Of a DNA stretch of 64,000 bases, positions 48,934-57,283 are shown piece after piece. This DNA is from Falsiroseomonas bella. GTDB lineage: Bacteria; Pseudomonadota; Alphaproteobacteria; Acetobacterales; Acetobacteraceae. The notes below the pieces were generated by a model. That model saw only the letters and a program-made list of their open reading frames with translations. It was not told where the DNA came from and searched no databases. The DNA lies in the NCBI RefSeq assembly GCF_003173615.1, contig NZ_QGNA01000001.1, forward strand, positions 1,488,001 to 1,552,000. Direction: 5' to 3'. How positions within the stretch are numbered: position 1 is the stretch's first letter; each line of letters begins with the position of its first letter. The translations under genes were made by a program, and so were the position numbers.

Positions 48934-50054
48934 TGGACGCCACCGGTTCCCAGGGGAGGGGAGCCGGGCGGGCCGCGGAAGTCCAGGACAGCGCCGCGGC
49001 AGGTCCGATGCAGTCGCGCAGGGCGGCGAAGCCCGCGGCGCGACCGGTGTTTCCCTTCTCCGCCATCGTCGGCCAGGACGAGATGAAGCTCGCCCTGCTG
49101 ATCGCCGCGGTGGATCCCGCGCTCGGCGGCGTGCTGGTCTTCGGCGACCGCGGCACGGGCAAGTCCACCACGGTGCGCGCCCTGGCCGCACTGCTGCCGC
49201 CCATGCAGGCGGTGGCCAGCTGCCCCTTCGCCTGCGATCCCGCGCGCCCCGCGCAGCTCTGCGAAGCCTGCCGCGCGGCGCCGCGCCGCGTCGCCGTCAG
49301 TGTGCCCGTGCCGGTGGTGGACCTGCCGCTCGGCGCCACGGAAGATCGCGTGACAGGCGCGCTGGATATCGAGCGTGCGCTGGCCGAAGGCGTGAAGGCC
49401 TTCGATCCAGGGCTGCTCGCCCGCGCGCATCGCGGCTTCCTCTACATCGACGAGGTGAACCTGCTGGAGGACCACCTGGTGGACCTCCTGCTCGATGTCG
49501 CCGCCTCGGGCGAGAATGTCGTCGAGCGCGAGGGCATCTCCATCCGCCATCCCGCCCGCTTCGTGCTGATCGGCAGCGGCAACCCGGAGGAGGGCGAGCT
49601 GCGCCCGCAGCTCACCGACCGCTTCGGCCTGGCGGTGGAGGTGCGCACGCCGCAGGACCTGCCGACGCGGATCGAGGTCGTGAAGCGGCGCGATTCCTTC
49701 GACCGTGATCCGAAGCGCTTCTGCGCGGGGTGGGCGAAGGAAGAAGCGGCGACGCGCAAGCGCCTTCTGGCCGCGCGGCGCCTGCTGCCGAAGGTGAAGG
49801 TGCCCGAGGCCACGCTGGAAGCCGCGACGCGCCTCTGCCTCGCCCTCGGCACCGACGGGCTGCGCGGCGAGCTCACGCTGATGCGCGCCGCCCGCGCGCT
49901 CGCGGCGCTCGACGGTGATCGCGAGGTCACGCTGACGCATCTGCGCCGTATCGCCTCGCCCGCGCTGCGGCATCGGCTGCGGCGCGATCCGCTCGACGAA
50001 TCCGTCGCCGCGACGCGGGTGGAGCGCGCCTTGGCCGAAGTGCTCCCGGCGTGA
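48933..50054 (+). CDS. bchI: Magnesium chelatase, I (AAA+) subunit
   Basis: A 373-residue AAA+ ATPase of Mg-chelatase. Walker A is GDRGTGKST (71-79) and Walker B FLYIDEVNLLEDHLVD. The sensor region is VLIGSGNPEEGELRPQLTDR, followed by the C-terminal helical domain. A four-cysteine segment (ASCPFACDPARPAQLCEACR) lies after Walker A. The first 38 residues are variable, and a start at the Met of MQSRRAAKP is possible. It shares one base with hemA and overlaps bchD. Confidence 0.97.
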   Translation: MDATGSQGRGAGRAAEVQDSAAAGPMQSRRAAKPAARPVFPFSAIVGQDEMKLALLIAAVDPALGGVLVFGDRGTGKSTTVRALAALLPPMQAVASCPFACDPARPAQLCEACRAAPRRVAVSVPVPVVDLPLGATEDRVTGALDIERALAEGVKAFDPGLLARAHRGFLYIDEVNLLEDHLVDLLLDVAASGENVVEREGISIRHPARFVLIGSGNPEEGELRPQLTDRFGLAVEVRTPQDLPTRIEVVKRRDSFDRDPKRFCAGWAKEEAATRKRLLAARRLLPKVKVPEATLEAATRLCLALGTDGLRGELTLMRAARALAALDGDREVTLTHLRRIASPALRHRLRRDPLDESVAATRVERALAEVLPA

Positions 50055-51808
50055 CCACGCCCGGCACGGGCGAAGGCGGCAACACAGCCGCCGACATCGT
50101 GCAGGCCGCGCTGCTGCTGGCCGTGGATCCCGTCGGCCTCGGTGGTGCGGTGCTGCGCGGCCCGCCCGGAGCCGCGCGCGACGCCTGGCTTGCCACGATG
50201 CGCGCCGCCCTGCCGCTCGGCACGCCCTGGCGCCGCCTGCCGCTCGGCGTGCCGGACAGCCGGCTGCTCGGCGGCCTTGATCTTTCTGCGACCCTCGCGG
50301 CCGGCAGACCGATCGCGGAGCGCGGCGTCCTGGCGGAAGCAGACGGCGGCATCGTCCTCGCCGCGATGGCGGAGCGCATGGAGACTGCGACCGCGGCGCG
50401 CATCTGCGCCGTGATGGATGCCGGCGCCGTGGTGATGCAGCGCGACGGCCTGTCGGACCGGCTGCCCGCGCGCTTCGGACTGGTGGCGCTGGACGAAGGC
50501 ATCGCGCCCGAGGAAGTCGTGCCCGCCGCGCTGCGCGCGCGCCTCGCCTTCCATATCGCGCTGCCTGAGTCCGCTCCTGCCTCAGCCGGGAGTGACAGAG
50601 CGACGCAGGATGCCCGCGCCCTCCTGCCCCACGTCACCCTTGACGACGACGTCGCGGAAGCCCTCTGCGCCGCCGCCGCAGCGCTCGGCATCGACGATCC
50701 CCGCGCGCCGCTCTTCGCGTTGCGCGCCGCACGCGCTGCCGCGGCACTGGCTGGCCGCCTCACCGTGAGCCGCGACGACGCCAACCTCGCCGCGCGCCTC
50801 GTCCTGGCTTCGCGCGCCACGCGCCTGCCGGCACATGAGGAGGAGCAGCCGGAGCAGCCCCCGCCCGAACCGCCGCCGCCCGACACCAGCGCGCAGAACG
50901 AGGACCAGCCCGATCGCGGCCCCGATGAGCGCGACCTGCAGGAGATGCTGGTCGCCGCCGCCCGCGCCGCGCTGCCCGCCGGCCTGCTCGAGGCGCTGCA
51001 GCTGCGCGATGCCGCGCGCAAGCGCAACGGCGCGGAGGGCAAGGCCGGCGCGCGGCGCGACCAGGCGCAGCGCGGCCGTCCCGTCGGAACCCGCGCGGGG
51101 CAGCTCCGTTCCGGCGCGCGCCTCGCGCTGGTGGAGACGCTGCGCAACGCCGCGCCCTGGCAGCCGCTCCGCCGTCGCGAGCGTCCGCACGGCCCGCCGA
51201 TCCAGGTGCGGAAGGAGGACATCCGCCTGCGCCGCTTCCGTCACAAGGCCGGCACGACGGCGATCTTCGTCGTGGACGCATCCGGCTCCGCCGCGTTGCA
51301 TCGTCTGGCGGAGGCGAAGGGCGCGGTGGAGATGCTGCTGGCGGATTGCTACGTGCGGCGGGACCAGGTGGCGGTGGTCGCCTTCCGTGGCCAGCGCGCG
51401 GAGGTGCTGCTGCCGCCCACGCCCTCGCTCGTGCGCGCGAAGCGCAGCCTCGCCGGCCTGCCCGGTGGCGGGCCGACTCCGCTCGCCTCCGGCATGGAGG
51501 CCGCCGCCGCCATCGCCGCCGACTCCACGCGGCGCGGCCGCACGCCGCTGCTCGTCCTGCTGACCGACGGCCGCGCCAACATCGCGCGCGACGGCACACA
51601 GGGAAGGCCCGCGGCGGAAGCGGATGCGCTCGCCGCCGCGGCGCCGATCCGGCTGGCTGGCATCCCGTCGCTGCTGGTGGACACCGCGCCGCGCCCGCAT
51701 CCCTTCGCGAAGCGCGTGGCGGAGGCGATGGGCGCGCGCTACCTGCCGCTGCCCGCCGCCGATTCCGCGCGGCTTTCCGGCGCCGTCGCCGCCGCCAGGC
51801 CTGCGTGA
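50051..51808 (+). CDS. bchD: Magnesium chelatase, D subunit
   Basis: A 585-residue platform subunit that joins BchI to BchH. The N-terminal AAA-like domain lacks an intact Walker A (GGAVLRGPPGAARDAW), as is usual for BchD. An acidic Pro-rich linker occupies about residues 258-300 (EEEQPEQPPPEPPPPD). The C-terminal von Willebrand A/integrin-I domain has its metal-binding MIDAS at Asp409 (VVDASGSAAL) and LLTDGRANIA. The start is GTG at 50051, overlapping the bchI stop (GTGA). Confidence 0.96.
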   Translation: MTTPGTGEGGNTAADIVQAALLLAVDPVGLGGAVLRGPPGAARDAWLATMRAALPLGTPWRRLPLGVPDSRLLGGLDLSATLAAGRPIAERGVLAEADGGIVLAAMAERMETATAARICAVMDAGAVVMQRDGLSDRLPARFGLVALDEGIAPEEVVPAALRARLAFHIALPESAPASAGSDRATQDARALLPHVTLDDDVAEALCAAAAALGIDDPRAPLFALRAARAAAALAGRLTVSRDDANLAARLVLASRATRLPAHEEEQPEQPPPEPPPPDTSAQNEDQPDRGPDERDLQEMLVAAARAALPAGLLEALQLRDAARKRNGAEGKAGARRDQAQRGRPVGTRAGQLRSGARLALVETLRNAAPWQPLRRRERPHGPPIQVRKEDIRLRRFRHKAGTTAIFVVDASGSAALHRLAEAKGAVEMLLADCYVRRDQVAVVAFRGQRAEVLLPPTPSLVRAKRSLAGLPGGGPTPLASGMEAAAAIAADSTRRGRTPLLVLLTDGRANIARDGTQGRPAAEADALAAAAPIRLAGIPSLLVDTAPRPHPFAKRVAEAMGARYLPLPAADSARLSGAVAAARPA

Positions 51809-51811
51809 CCC

Positions 51812-52738
51812 ATGGTGGACCGCCCCAACTGGGAGCGTGACGGCCGAGACTGGCCGAACCGCGAGCACAGCCGCTTCGTCACCGCCGCCGGGCTGCGCTG
51901 GCATGTGCAGGTGGCGGGGGACGGCCCGGACCTGCTGCTGCTGCATGGCACTGCCGCCGCGACGCATTCCTGGCGCGACATGCTGCCACTGCTCGCGCCG
52001 CATGTCCGCGTGATCGCGCCCGACCTTCCGGGCCACGGCTTCACCGACCTGCCGCCCGCGCAGCGCCTGTCGCTGCCCGGCATGGCGGCCTCCGTCGCCG
52101 CGCTGCTGCAGGCGATGCAGGTGCGGCCGGTGCTGGTCGCGGGCCACTCCGCTGGCGCCGCGGTGGCGCTGCGCCTGGCGCTGGACGGCCGGATCGCGCC
52201 CGAGGCCGTCGTGGCCTTCAACGGCGCGCTGCAGCCGCTCGGCGACCGGCACGCGGCCTTCTTCACCCGCGCCGCGCGCATGCTGGCCGGTCTGCCCTTC
52301 GTGCCCAACCTGATGGCCTGGCGCGCCTCCAACCGCGCGGTGGCGGAGCGGCTTCTGATGGACACCGGCAGCCGCATCTCCGCCCGCGGCGTGGACCTCT
52401 ATGCACGGCTGTTCCGCCACACCAGCCATGTCGCCGCCGCACTCGGCATGATGGCGAACTGGGACCTGCAGCCGCTGCTGCGCGACCTGCCGCGGCTGCA
52501 GCCGGCGCTGGTGCTGGCGGTCGGCACCAACGACCGCTCCGTCCCGCCTGCCCAGGCGGAGCGGGTGCGCGCACGCCTGCCCGCGGCGCGGATCGTGAAG
52601 CTCCAAGGCCTCGGCCACCTGGCGCATGAGGAGCAGCCGCAGCAGGCAGTGGACCTGCTGCTGGCGGAGATCCGCGCGTTCGAGGCAACAAGCATCTCGC
52701 CCTCGGTGTCAGAGTTGCCTTACAGTCGGACAGGGTGA
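51812..52738 (+). CDS. bchO: BchO alpha/beta hydrolase
   Basis: A 308-residue alpha/beta hydrolase that follows bchD in purple bacteria and is thought to assist Mg-chelatase or Mg-porphyrin handling. Family features are LLLHGTAAATHSWRD, the nucleophile in VAGHSAGAAVALRLAL, a late acidic site in GTNDRSVPP and the histidine in LGLGHLAHEEQP-like sequence (here QGLGHLAHEEQ). It starts three bases after bchD and is the last gene of the uninterrupted bchF-to-bchO run. Its 3' end contains the PpsR box that would control crtB. Confidence 0.92.
   Translation: MVDRPNWERDGRDWPNREHSRFVTAAGLRWHVQVAGDGPDLLLLHGTAAATHSWRDMLPLLAPHVRVIAPDLPGHGFTDLPPAQRLSLPGMAASVAALLQAMQVRPVLVAGHSAGAAVALRLALDGRIAPEAVVAFNGALQPLGDRHAAFFTRAARMLAGLPFVPNLMAWRASNRAVAERLLMDTGSRISARGVDLYARLFRHTSHVAAALGMMANWDLQPLLRDLPRLQPALVLAVGTNDRSVPPAQAERVRARLPAARIVKLQGLGHLAHEEQPQQAVDLLLAEIRAFEATSISPSVSELPYSRTG
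52707..52724. promoter_or_regulatory. PpsR/CrtJ box before crtB
   Basis: TGTCAGAGTTGCCTTACA is an exact TGT-N12-ACA site inside the last codons of bchO, about 30 bases before crtB. It indicates that crtB has its own PpsR-repressed promoter. Confidence 0.75.
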
Positions 52739-52754
52739 CGCGGAGGCGATGCCG

Positions 52755-53795
52755 ATGCCGTTCGATGCGCCGGAGACCGTGCATGCGGATCTCGCCGCCT
52801 GCCGGGGCCTGTTGGCCGGCGGTTCGAAATCCTTTGCCGCGGCCGCGCGCCTGCTGCCGCGCCGCATCGCGGAGCCCGCGACGGCGCTCTACGCCTTCTG
52901 CCGGATCGCCGACGACCTGATCGACGAAGGCGGCGGCGCCGCCGGGATGGAGGAACTCACCGCTCGGCTGGATGGCATCTATGCCGGGGAGCCCGCGGCC
53001 CATCCGGCTGACCGCGCCTTCGCTCGAGTGGTCGCCCGCTTCGCGATCCCCCGCGCCCTGCCCGAGGCCCTGTTGGAAGGCCTGGCCTGGGATGCCGAGG
53101 GCCGGCAATGCCCGGACGAGCCCGCGCTGGAAGCCTATGCGGCCCGCGTCGCCGCCGCGGTCGGTGCCATCATGACGCTGCTGATGGGCGTGCGCGCGCC
53201 GGCGGCCCTCGCGCGGGCCTGCGATCTCGGCGTGGCGATGCAATACACCAACATCGCGCGCGACGTGGGTGAGGATGCGCGCAACGGCCGGCTCTATTTG
53301 CCGCATGACTGGCTGCGCGCGGAAGGGATCGAGCCGCGCGACTTTCTGGCCGCGCCGGCCTTCTCGCCCGCGCTCGGCCGCGTCGTCGCGCGACTGCTGC
53401 GCCAGGCGGACCTGCTGTATCGCCGCGCCGAGTCGGGTGTCGCGTTGCTGCCGCGCGATTGCCGCGCCGGGATCGGCGCGGCGCGCCTGATCTATGCCGA
53501 GATCGGCCGGCAGGTGGAGCGGCAGGGGCTCGATTCCGTCGCGCGCCGCGCCGTGGTGCCGCGCCACCGCAAGCTGCGGCTGATGGCCCGCAGCCTCGGC
53601 CTGCCGGCGCCCCGCGCGGCCGACATCGCCGCCCCGCCGCTGCCCGGGACGGACTTCCTGGTCCGCGCCGTCGAGGCGATGCCGGAGGAGGCCGCCCCGT
53701 GGCCTGCCGGCGGGTTCCGGGACCGTCTGCTCTGGGCGGTGGACCTCTTCGGCCGTCTCGACAACGCGACAGCCATGACTGTCAGGACAACTTGA
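52755..53795 (+). CDS. crtB: Phytoene synthase
   Basis: A 346-residue squalene/phytoene synthase that condenses two geranylgeranyl diphosphates. It has YAFCRIADDLID with the first Asp-rich motif and the second motif within YTNIARDVGEDARNGRLYLP. The ATG at 52755 is favoured because GGAGG lies eight bases upstream; the ATG at 52749 is only two bases from it. The expected partner phytoene desaturase crtI is not next to it in this window. Confidence 0.94.
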   Translation: MPFDAPETVHADLAACRGLLAGGSKSFAAAARLLPRRIAEPATALYAFCRIADDLIDEGGGAAGMEELTARLDGIYAGEPAAHPADRAFARVVARFAIPRALPEALLEGLAWDAEGRQCPDEPALEAYAARVAAAVGAIMTLLMGVRAPAALARACDLGVAMQYTNIARDVGEDARNGRLYLPHDWLRAEGIEPRDFLAAPAFSPALGRVVARLLRQADLLYRRAESGVALLPRDCRAGIGAARLIYAEIGRQVERQGLDSVARRAVVPRHRKLRLMARSLGLPAPRAADIAAPPLPGTDFLVRAVEAMPEEAAPWPAGGFRDRLLWAVDLFGRLDNATAMTVRTT

Positions 53796-53797
53796 CA
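53780..53797. promoter_or_regulatory. PpsR/CrtJ box before bchE
   Basis: TGTCAGGACAACTTGACA, an exact TGTC-N10-GACA palindrome, lies at the very end of crtB, 73 bases before bchE. Its right half TTGACA doubles as the left half of the FNR-type site at 53792. Confidence 0.8.
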
Positions 53798-53805
53798 CAC
53801 ATCAA
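53792..53805. promoter_or_regulatory. FNR/FnrL-type box before bchE
   Basis: TTGACACACATCAA matches TTGAT-N4-ATCAA with one mismatch. It overlaps the PpsR box by six bases and is centred about 72 bases before the bchE ATG. This fits anaerobic activation of the oxygen-independent cyclase. Confidence 0.65.
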
Positions 53806-53870
53806 GGTCAGGGACGCCCGCTTCGGGTGAGGCTGCCCCATTCCGGCCGGTTGCCGGGGGGAGCGTTCCG

Positions 53871-55571
53871 ATGCGCATCGTCCTGATCCACCCCAACTAC
53901 CATTCCGGCGGCGCCGAGATTGCCGGCAACTGGCCGCCTGCCTGGGTCGCCTATCTCTCCGGCTACCTGAAGGCCGAGGGCTTCTCGGACATCACCTTCA
54001 TCGACGCGATGACGAACCACCTGAGCCATGACCAGGTGCGCAACCGTCTGCTGGATCTGAAGCCCGACGTGATCGGCGCCACCGCCATCACGCCGGCGAT
54101 CTACGAGGCCGAGGCGCTGCTGAAGCTCGCGAAGGAGACCTGCCCGAACGCGGTGACGGTGCTCGGCGGCATCCACGGCACCTTCATGTATCCGCAGGTC
54201 CTGGCCGAGGCGCCCTGGATCGACTGCGTCGTGCGCGGCGAGGGCGAGCAGGTGCTGACCGACCTGGTGCGCTGCGTGGACGAAGGCCGCTGGCCGGCCG
54301 AGCGCGGGAGCGTGAAGGGCATCGCCTATGCCGAGGACGGCAAGGTGGTCGCCACCCCCGCCTGCCCGCCGATCAAGGACGTGGACCGCATCGTCGCCGA
54401 CTGGGGAATCCTCGACTGGTCGAAATACATCTACATCCCGATGAACACGAAGGTCGCGATCCCGAACCTGGCGCGCGGCTGCCCCTTCACCTGCTCCTTC
54501 TGTTCGCAATGGAAATTCTGGCGCGACTACCGCGTGCGCGACCCGAAGAAGGTGGTGGACGAGATCGAGGACCTGGTGCGCAACCACGGCGTCGGCTTCT
54601 TCATCCTGGCCGACGAGGAACCGACGATCCACAAGAAGAAATTCGTCGAGTTCTGCGAGGTGTTGATGGAGCGCAACCTGCCCGTGCTCTGGGGCATCAA
54701 CACCCGCGTCACCGACATCCTGCGCGACGAGGCGCTGCTGCCGCTGTACCGCAAGGCGGGCCTGATCCATGTCTCGCTCGGGACGGAAGCCGCAGCGCAG
54801 CTGAAGCTCGACATGTTCAACAAGGAGACGACGGTCGCGCAGAACAAGAAGGCCATCCAGCTGCTGCGCCAGAACGGCATCGTGGCCGAGGCGCAGTTCA
54901 TCGTAGGCCTCGACAACGAGACGCCGGAGACTCTGGAAGAGACCTATCGCATGGCGCTCGACTGGGATCCGGACATGGCGAACTGGGCGATGTACACGCC
55001 CTGGCCGTTCAACGACCTCTTCAAGGAGCTGGGCGACAAGGTCGAGGTGTTCGACTTCTCGAAATACAACTTCGTCACGCCGATCATGAAGCCGGAGGCG
55101 ATGGACCGCGCCACGCTGCTCGATCGCACGATGAACAACTACCGCCGCTTCTACCTGCGCAAGACCTTCCTGGGGTACCCGTGGATCCGCGACAAGGTGA
55201 AGCGGAAATACATGCTGGGCTGCCTCTGGGCCTTCGCGAAATCCGGCTTCCAGCGGACCTTCTACGACCTCGGGAAGGTCGGCTACTGGGGGCCGCAGTC
55301 GAAGAAGAACGTGGACTTCCACTTCGACGAGAGCCGCACGCTGACCGCCGAGGCCGCGCGCGCGCCGCACAACGCCATGTGGAAGACGATGCACCGCCCG
55401 AAGGTGAAGCTGCCCGCGGCGAATGCGGCGGCCGCCAAGGCATGCGGCGGCGGCACCGAGCAGCTGGTGGAGGAGGACGAGAGCGCGCGCATGGAGCCGG
55501 AGGTCATCAAGGCCTGCGGCGGCGGCACGCAGCAACTGCCCGAATCCGTGAACAGCCCGACGCGGGACTGA
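53871..55571 (+). CDS. bchE: Oxygen-independent Mg-protoporphyrin IX monomethyl ester cyclase
   Basis: A 566-residue B12-binding radical SAM enzyme that closes ring E using water-derived oxygen. The N-terminal cobalamin-binding domain ([20 protein letters not shown] and VLGGIHGTF) is followed by the radical SAM core with the cluster motif CPFTCSFC and [16 protein letters not shown]. The C-terminal end carries two copies of a KACGGGTxQL motif, at about codons 522 and 546. GGAG precedes the ATG. PpsR and FNR-type sites lie upstream. Confidence 0.97.
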   Translation: MRIVLIHPNYHSGGAEIAGNWPPAWVAYLSGYLKAEGFSDITFIDAMTNHLSHDQVRNRLLDLKPDVIGATAITPAIYEAEALLKLAKETCPNAVTVLGGIHGTFMYPQVLAEAPWIDCVVRGEGEQVLTDLVRCVDEGRWPAERGSVKGIAYAEDGKVVATPACPPIKDVDRIVADWGILDWSKYIYIPMNTKVAIPNLARGCPFTCSFCSQWKFWRDYRVRDPKKVVDEIEDLVRNHGVGFFILADEEPTIHKKKFVEFCEVLMERNLPVLWGINTRVTDILRDEALLPLYRKAGLIHVSLGTEAAAQLKLDMFNKETTVAQNKKAIQLLRQNGIVAEAQFIVGLDNETPETLEETYRMALDWDPDMANWAMYTPWPFNDLFKELGDKVEVFDFSKYNFVTPIMKPEAMDRATLLDRTMNNYRRFYLRKTFLGYPWIRDKVKRKYMLGCLWAFAKSGFQRTFYDLGKVGYWGPQSKKNVDFHFDESRTLTAEAARAPHNAMWKTMHRPKVKLPAANAAAAKACGGGTEQLVEEDESARMEPEVIKACGGGTQQLPESVNSPTRD

Positions 55572-55604
55572 TCCCTTGTCTCTCTCCCCTGCTGGCGGGG
55601 GCTT

Positions 55605-55621
55605 CGACGCCAAAGGCGTCG
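55605..55621. repeat. Small hairpin in the bchE-bchJ gap
   Basis: CGACGCC-AAA-GGCGTCG is a perfect 7-bp stem with a three-base loop, flanked by pyrimidine-rich and G-rich runs. It sits in the 94-base gap before bchJ. It looks like a dispersed short repeat of the kind found in GC-rich alphaproteobacteria, or an attenuator; no T-run follows. Confidence 0.4.
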
Positions 55622-55665
55622 GAGGCCGAAGGCTGGTCGGGGTGGGGGCTGCGCCGACTACACGA

Positions 55666-56253
55666 ATGCAGGCAAGCCTGACCGAAGCGGGCCGCATCGG
55701 CCCCAACGCCGTGACTCGCCTTGCCGAGGCGCTCGGTCCCGCGGAGGCGCCGGGAATCTTCGCGGCGGCGGGGCTGTCCCATCGCCTCGTCGACCCGCCC
55801 GGCCGCATGGTGCCAGAAGCGGAGGTCACCGCGCTGCATCGCGCCGCGCGCCGTCTTCTTGGTGAGGCCGAAGCCGAGCGCGCTGCGCGGGAGGCCGGCC
55901 GTCTCACCGCGCTGTACCTGCTCGCCAACCGCATCCCGCGCCCGCTGCAGGCCGTGCTGAAGCGCCTGCCGGCGGGGCTCGCGGCGCGCATCCTCACCGG
56001 CGCCATCGGCCGCCACGCCTGGACCTTCGCCGGCAGCGGCCGCTTCCGCGTGCTGCCCGGCCGGCCCATGCGCCTCGAGGTCGCGGGCGGCCCCATCCCG
56101 CGCGCGGGCGAGGCCGACCACCCGGTCTGCGGCTACTACGCCGCCACCTTCGAGACGCTGTTCCGCGCCCTGGTCAGCCCGCGAACGCAGGTGGCGGAGG
56201 TCGCCTGCGAAGCCATGGGCGCCCCCGCCTGCGTGTTCGAGCTGCGCTGGTAA
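55666..56253 (+). CDS. bchJ: BchJ (V4R-domain bacteriochlorophyll accessory protein)
   Basis: A 195-residue V4R-domain protein. It begins with IGPNAVTRLAEAL and ends with the V4R segment YYAATFETLFRALVSPRTQ and VACEAMGAPACVFELRW. BchJ was once proposed as 8-vinyl reductase and is now regarded as a porphyrin-binding helper acting near Mg-chelatase or reduction. ATG at 55666 is preferred over a longer frame from 55576, whose first 30 codons run through the hairpin repeat and are not BchJ-like. Confidence 0.9.
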   Translation: MQASLTEAGRIGPNAVTRLAEALGPAEAPGIFAAAGLSHRLVDPPGRMVPEAEVTALHRAARRLLGEAEAERAAREAGRLTALYLLANRIPRPLQAVLKRLPAGLAARILTGAIGRHAWTFAGSGRFRVLPGRPMRLEVAGGPIPRAGEADHPVCGYYAATFETLFRALVSPRTQVAEVACEAMGAPACVFELRW

Positions 56254-56256
56254 AGG

Positions 56257-57039
56257 CTAGACAACCACGGCGCGGTACAGGTGCCAGGTCGCGTGCCCCA
56301 GCACCGGCAGCACCACCGCCAGCCCGATGAAGAGCGGCAGCGATCCCAGCAGCAGCAGCACCGCGACGATCAGCCCCCAGCCCGCCATGGGCAGCGGGTT
56401 CATCGCGAAGGCGCGTGCTGAGGTCGCCACCGCCTCCGCCACGCCGCCATCGCGGTCGAGCAGCATGGGGAAAGAGATCGCAGTCAGCACGAGCACCGCC
56501 GCGGCGAAGCAGAAGCCGACCAGGTTGCCGAGCCAGATCATCCGCCAGCCCTCCGGCGTGCCGAACAGCGCCTCCTGCACCGGCATGCCCGGCGGCAGAT
56601 GGCCGAGCGTCGCCGCAAAGATCGCATCCGCCGCCCAGAGCCACAGCAGGAACACGCCCACCAGCAGCAGGCCGAGCGCAAGGATGGACCCGATCGCCGG
56701 TGAGCGCAGCACGTCGAACACATTCCGCCAGCTCGCTTCCTGCCCGCGCTCCCGCCGGCGGCTGATCTCGTAGAGGCCGAGCGCCGCCACCGGCCCGACA
56801 AGGGCGAATCCCGCCGCCATCGGATAGAACAGGTGCATCGCGTCACCGCCCGCCGCGAGCGTCGCGGCGACGAGCCCGATCGCCGGATACAGCACGCAGA
56901 GGAAGAACAGCTGCGTCGGCGCCTGCAGGAAGTCGCTCCATCCGCGCCGCAGCGCGGTCCAGAGTGCCGCCGTCCCGATGCGTCGCAACTCGGGACTGGC
57001 CGTCTTCGCGTGGGCGGCCGTCCTCAGCACCTCATCCAT
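56257..57039 (-). CDS. DUF2189-like integral membrane protein
   Basis: A 260-residue inner-membrane protein with six hydrophobic segments. It begins with a polar cytoplasmic stretch and contains LRRGWSDFLQAPTQLFFLCV, GLYEISRRRERGQEASW, and a C-terminal LVLPVLGHATWHLYRAVV. These are the marks of the DUF2189 family often found near cytochrome or respiratory genes. It is transcribed against the photosynthesis genes and ends three bases after bchJ, so it interrupts the cluster. No role is known. Confidence 0.85.
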   Translation of the reverse strand: MDEVLRTAAHAKTASPELRRIGTAALWTALRRGWSDFLQAPTQLFFLCVLYPAIGLVAATLAAGGDAMHLFYPMAAGFALVGPVAALGLYEISRRRERGQEASWRNVFDVLRSPAIGSILALGLLLVGVFLLWLWAADAIFAATLGHLPPGMPVQEALFGTPEGWRMIWLGNLVGFCFAAAVLVLTAISFPMLLDRDGGVAEAVATSARAFAMNPLPMAGWGLIVAVLLLLGSLPLFIGLAVVLPVLGHATWHLYRAVVV

Positions 57040-57179
57040 GCACGCCTCCTTCCCTTCACGGGCGGGTGCCGCGCGTCCAAGGCGCCTGGCGCCCGCTGCG
57101 CCACGACATGGCGCGCCGCCCGAGATCGTGGGCTCACAAGGCTGCGAGATAGCGGCCAGCCGAAAGCCATTGACTTCAG

Positions 57180-57197
57180 TGTCAAGAAAGACTGACA
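57180..57197. promoter_or_regulatory. PpsR/CrtJ box before crtE
   Basis: TGTCAAGAAAGACTGACA is an exact TGTC-N10-GACA site 87 bases before the crtE ATG. It lies in the 244-base divergent space between the DUF2189 gene and crtE. A further TGACA occurs ten bases on. No other conserved site was seen in this gap. Confidence 0.8.
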
Positions 57198-57283
57198 GTT
57201 AGTGCTGACAGGACCGATTGACGGTCGGCTGCCCTCGTGCCGGTTCGTCCGCGCGCGCAGGGCGCCGCCAAGGGAGCCATCGC

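Noticed and set aside
55576-55665. bchJ starting at 55576
   Set aside because: The first 30 codons translate the hairpin repeat and are not BchJ-like; ATG 55666 fits the family start.
57174-57190. FNR-like site before crtE (TTGAC ... GTCAA)
   Set aside because: The arms are TTGA-N8-TCAA, two bases too far apart for FNR; only the PpsR box is supported.
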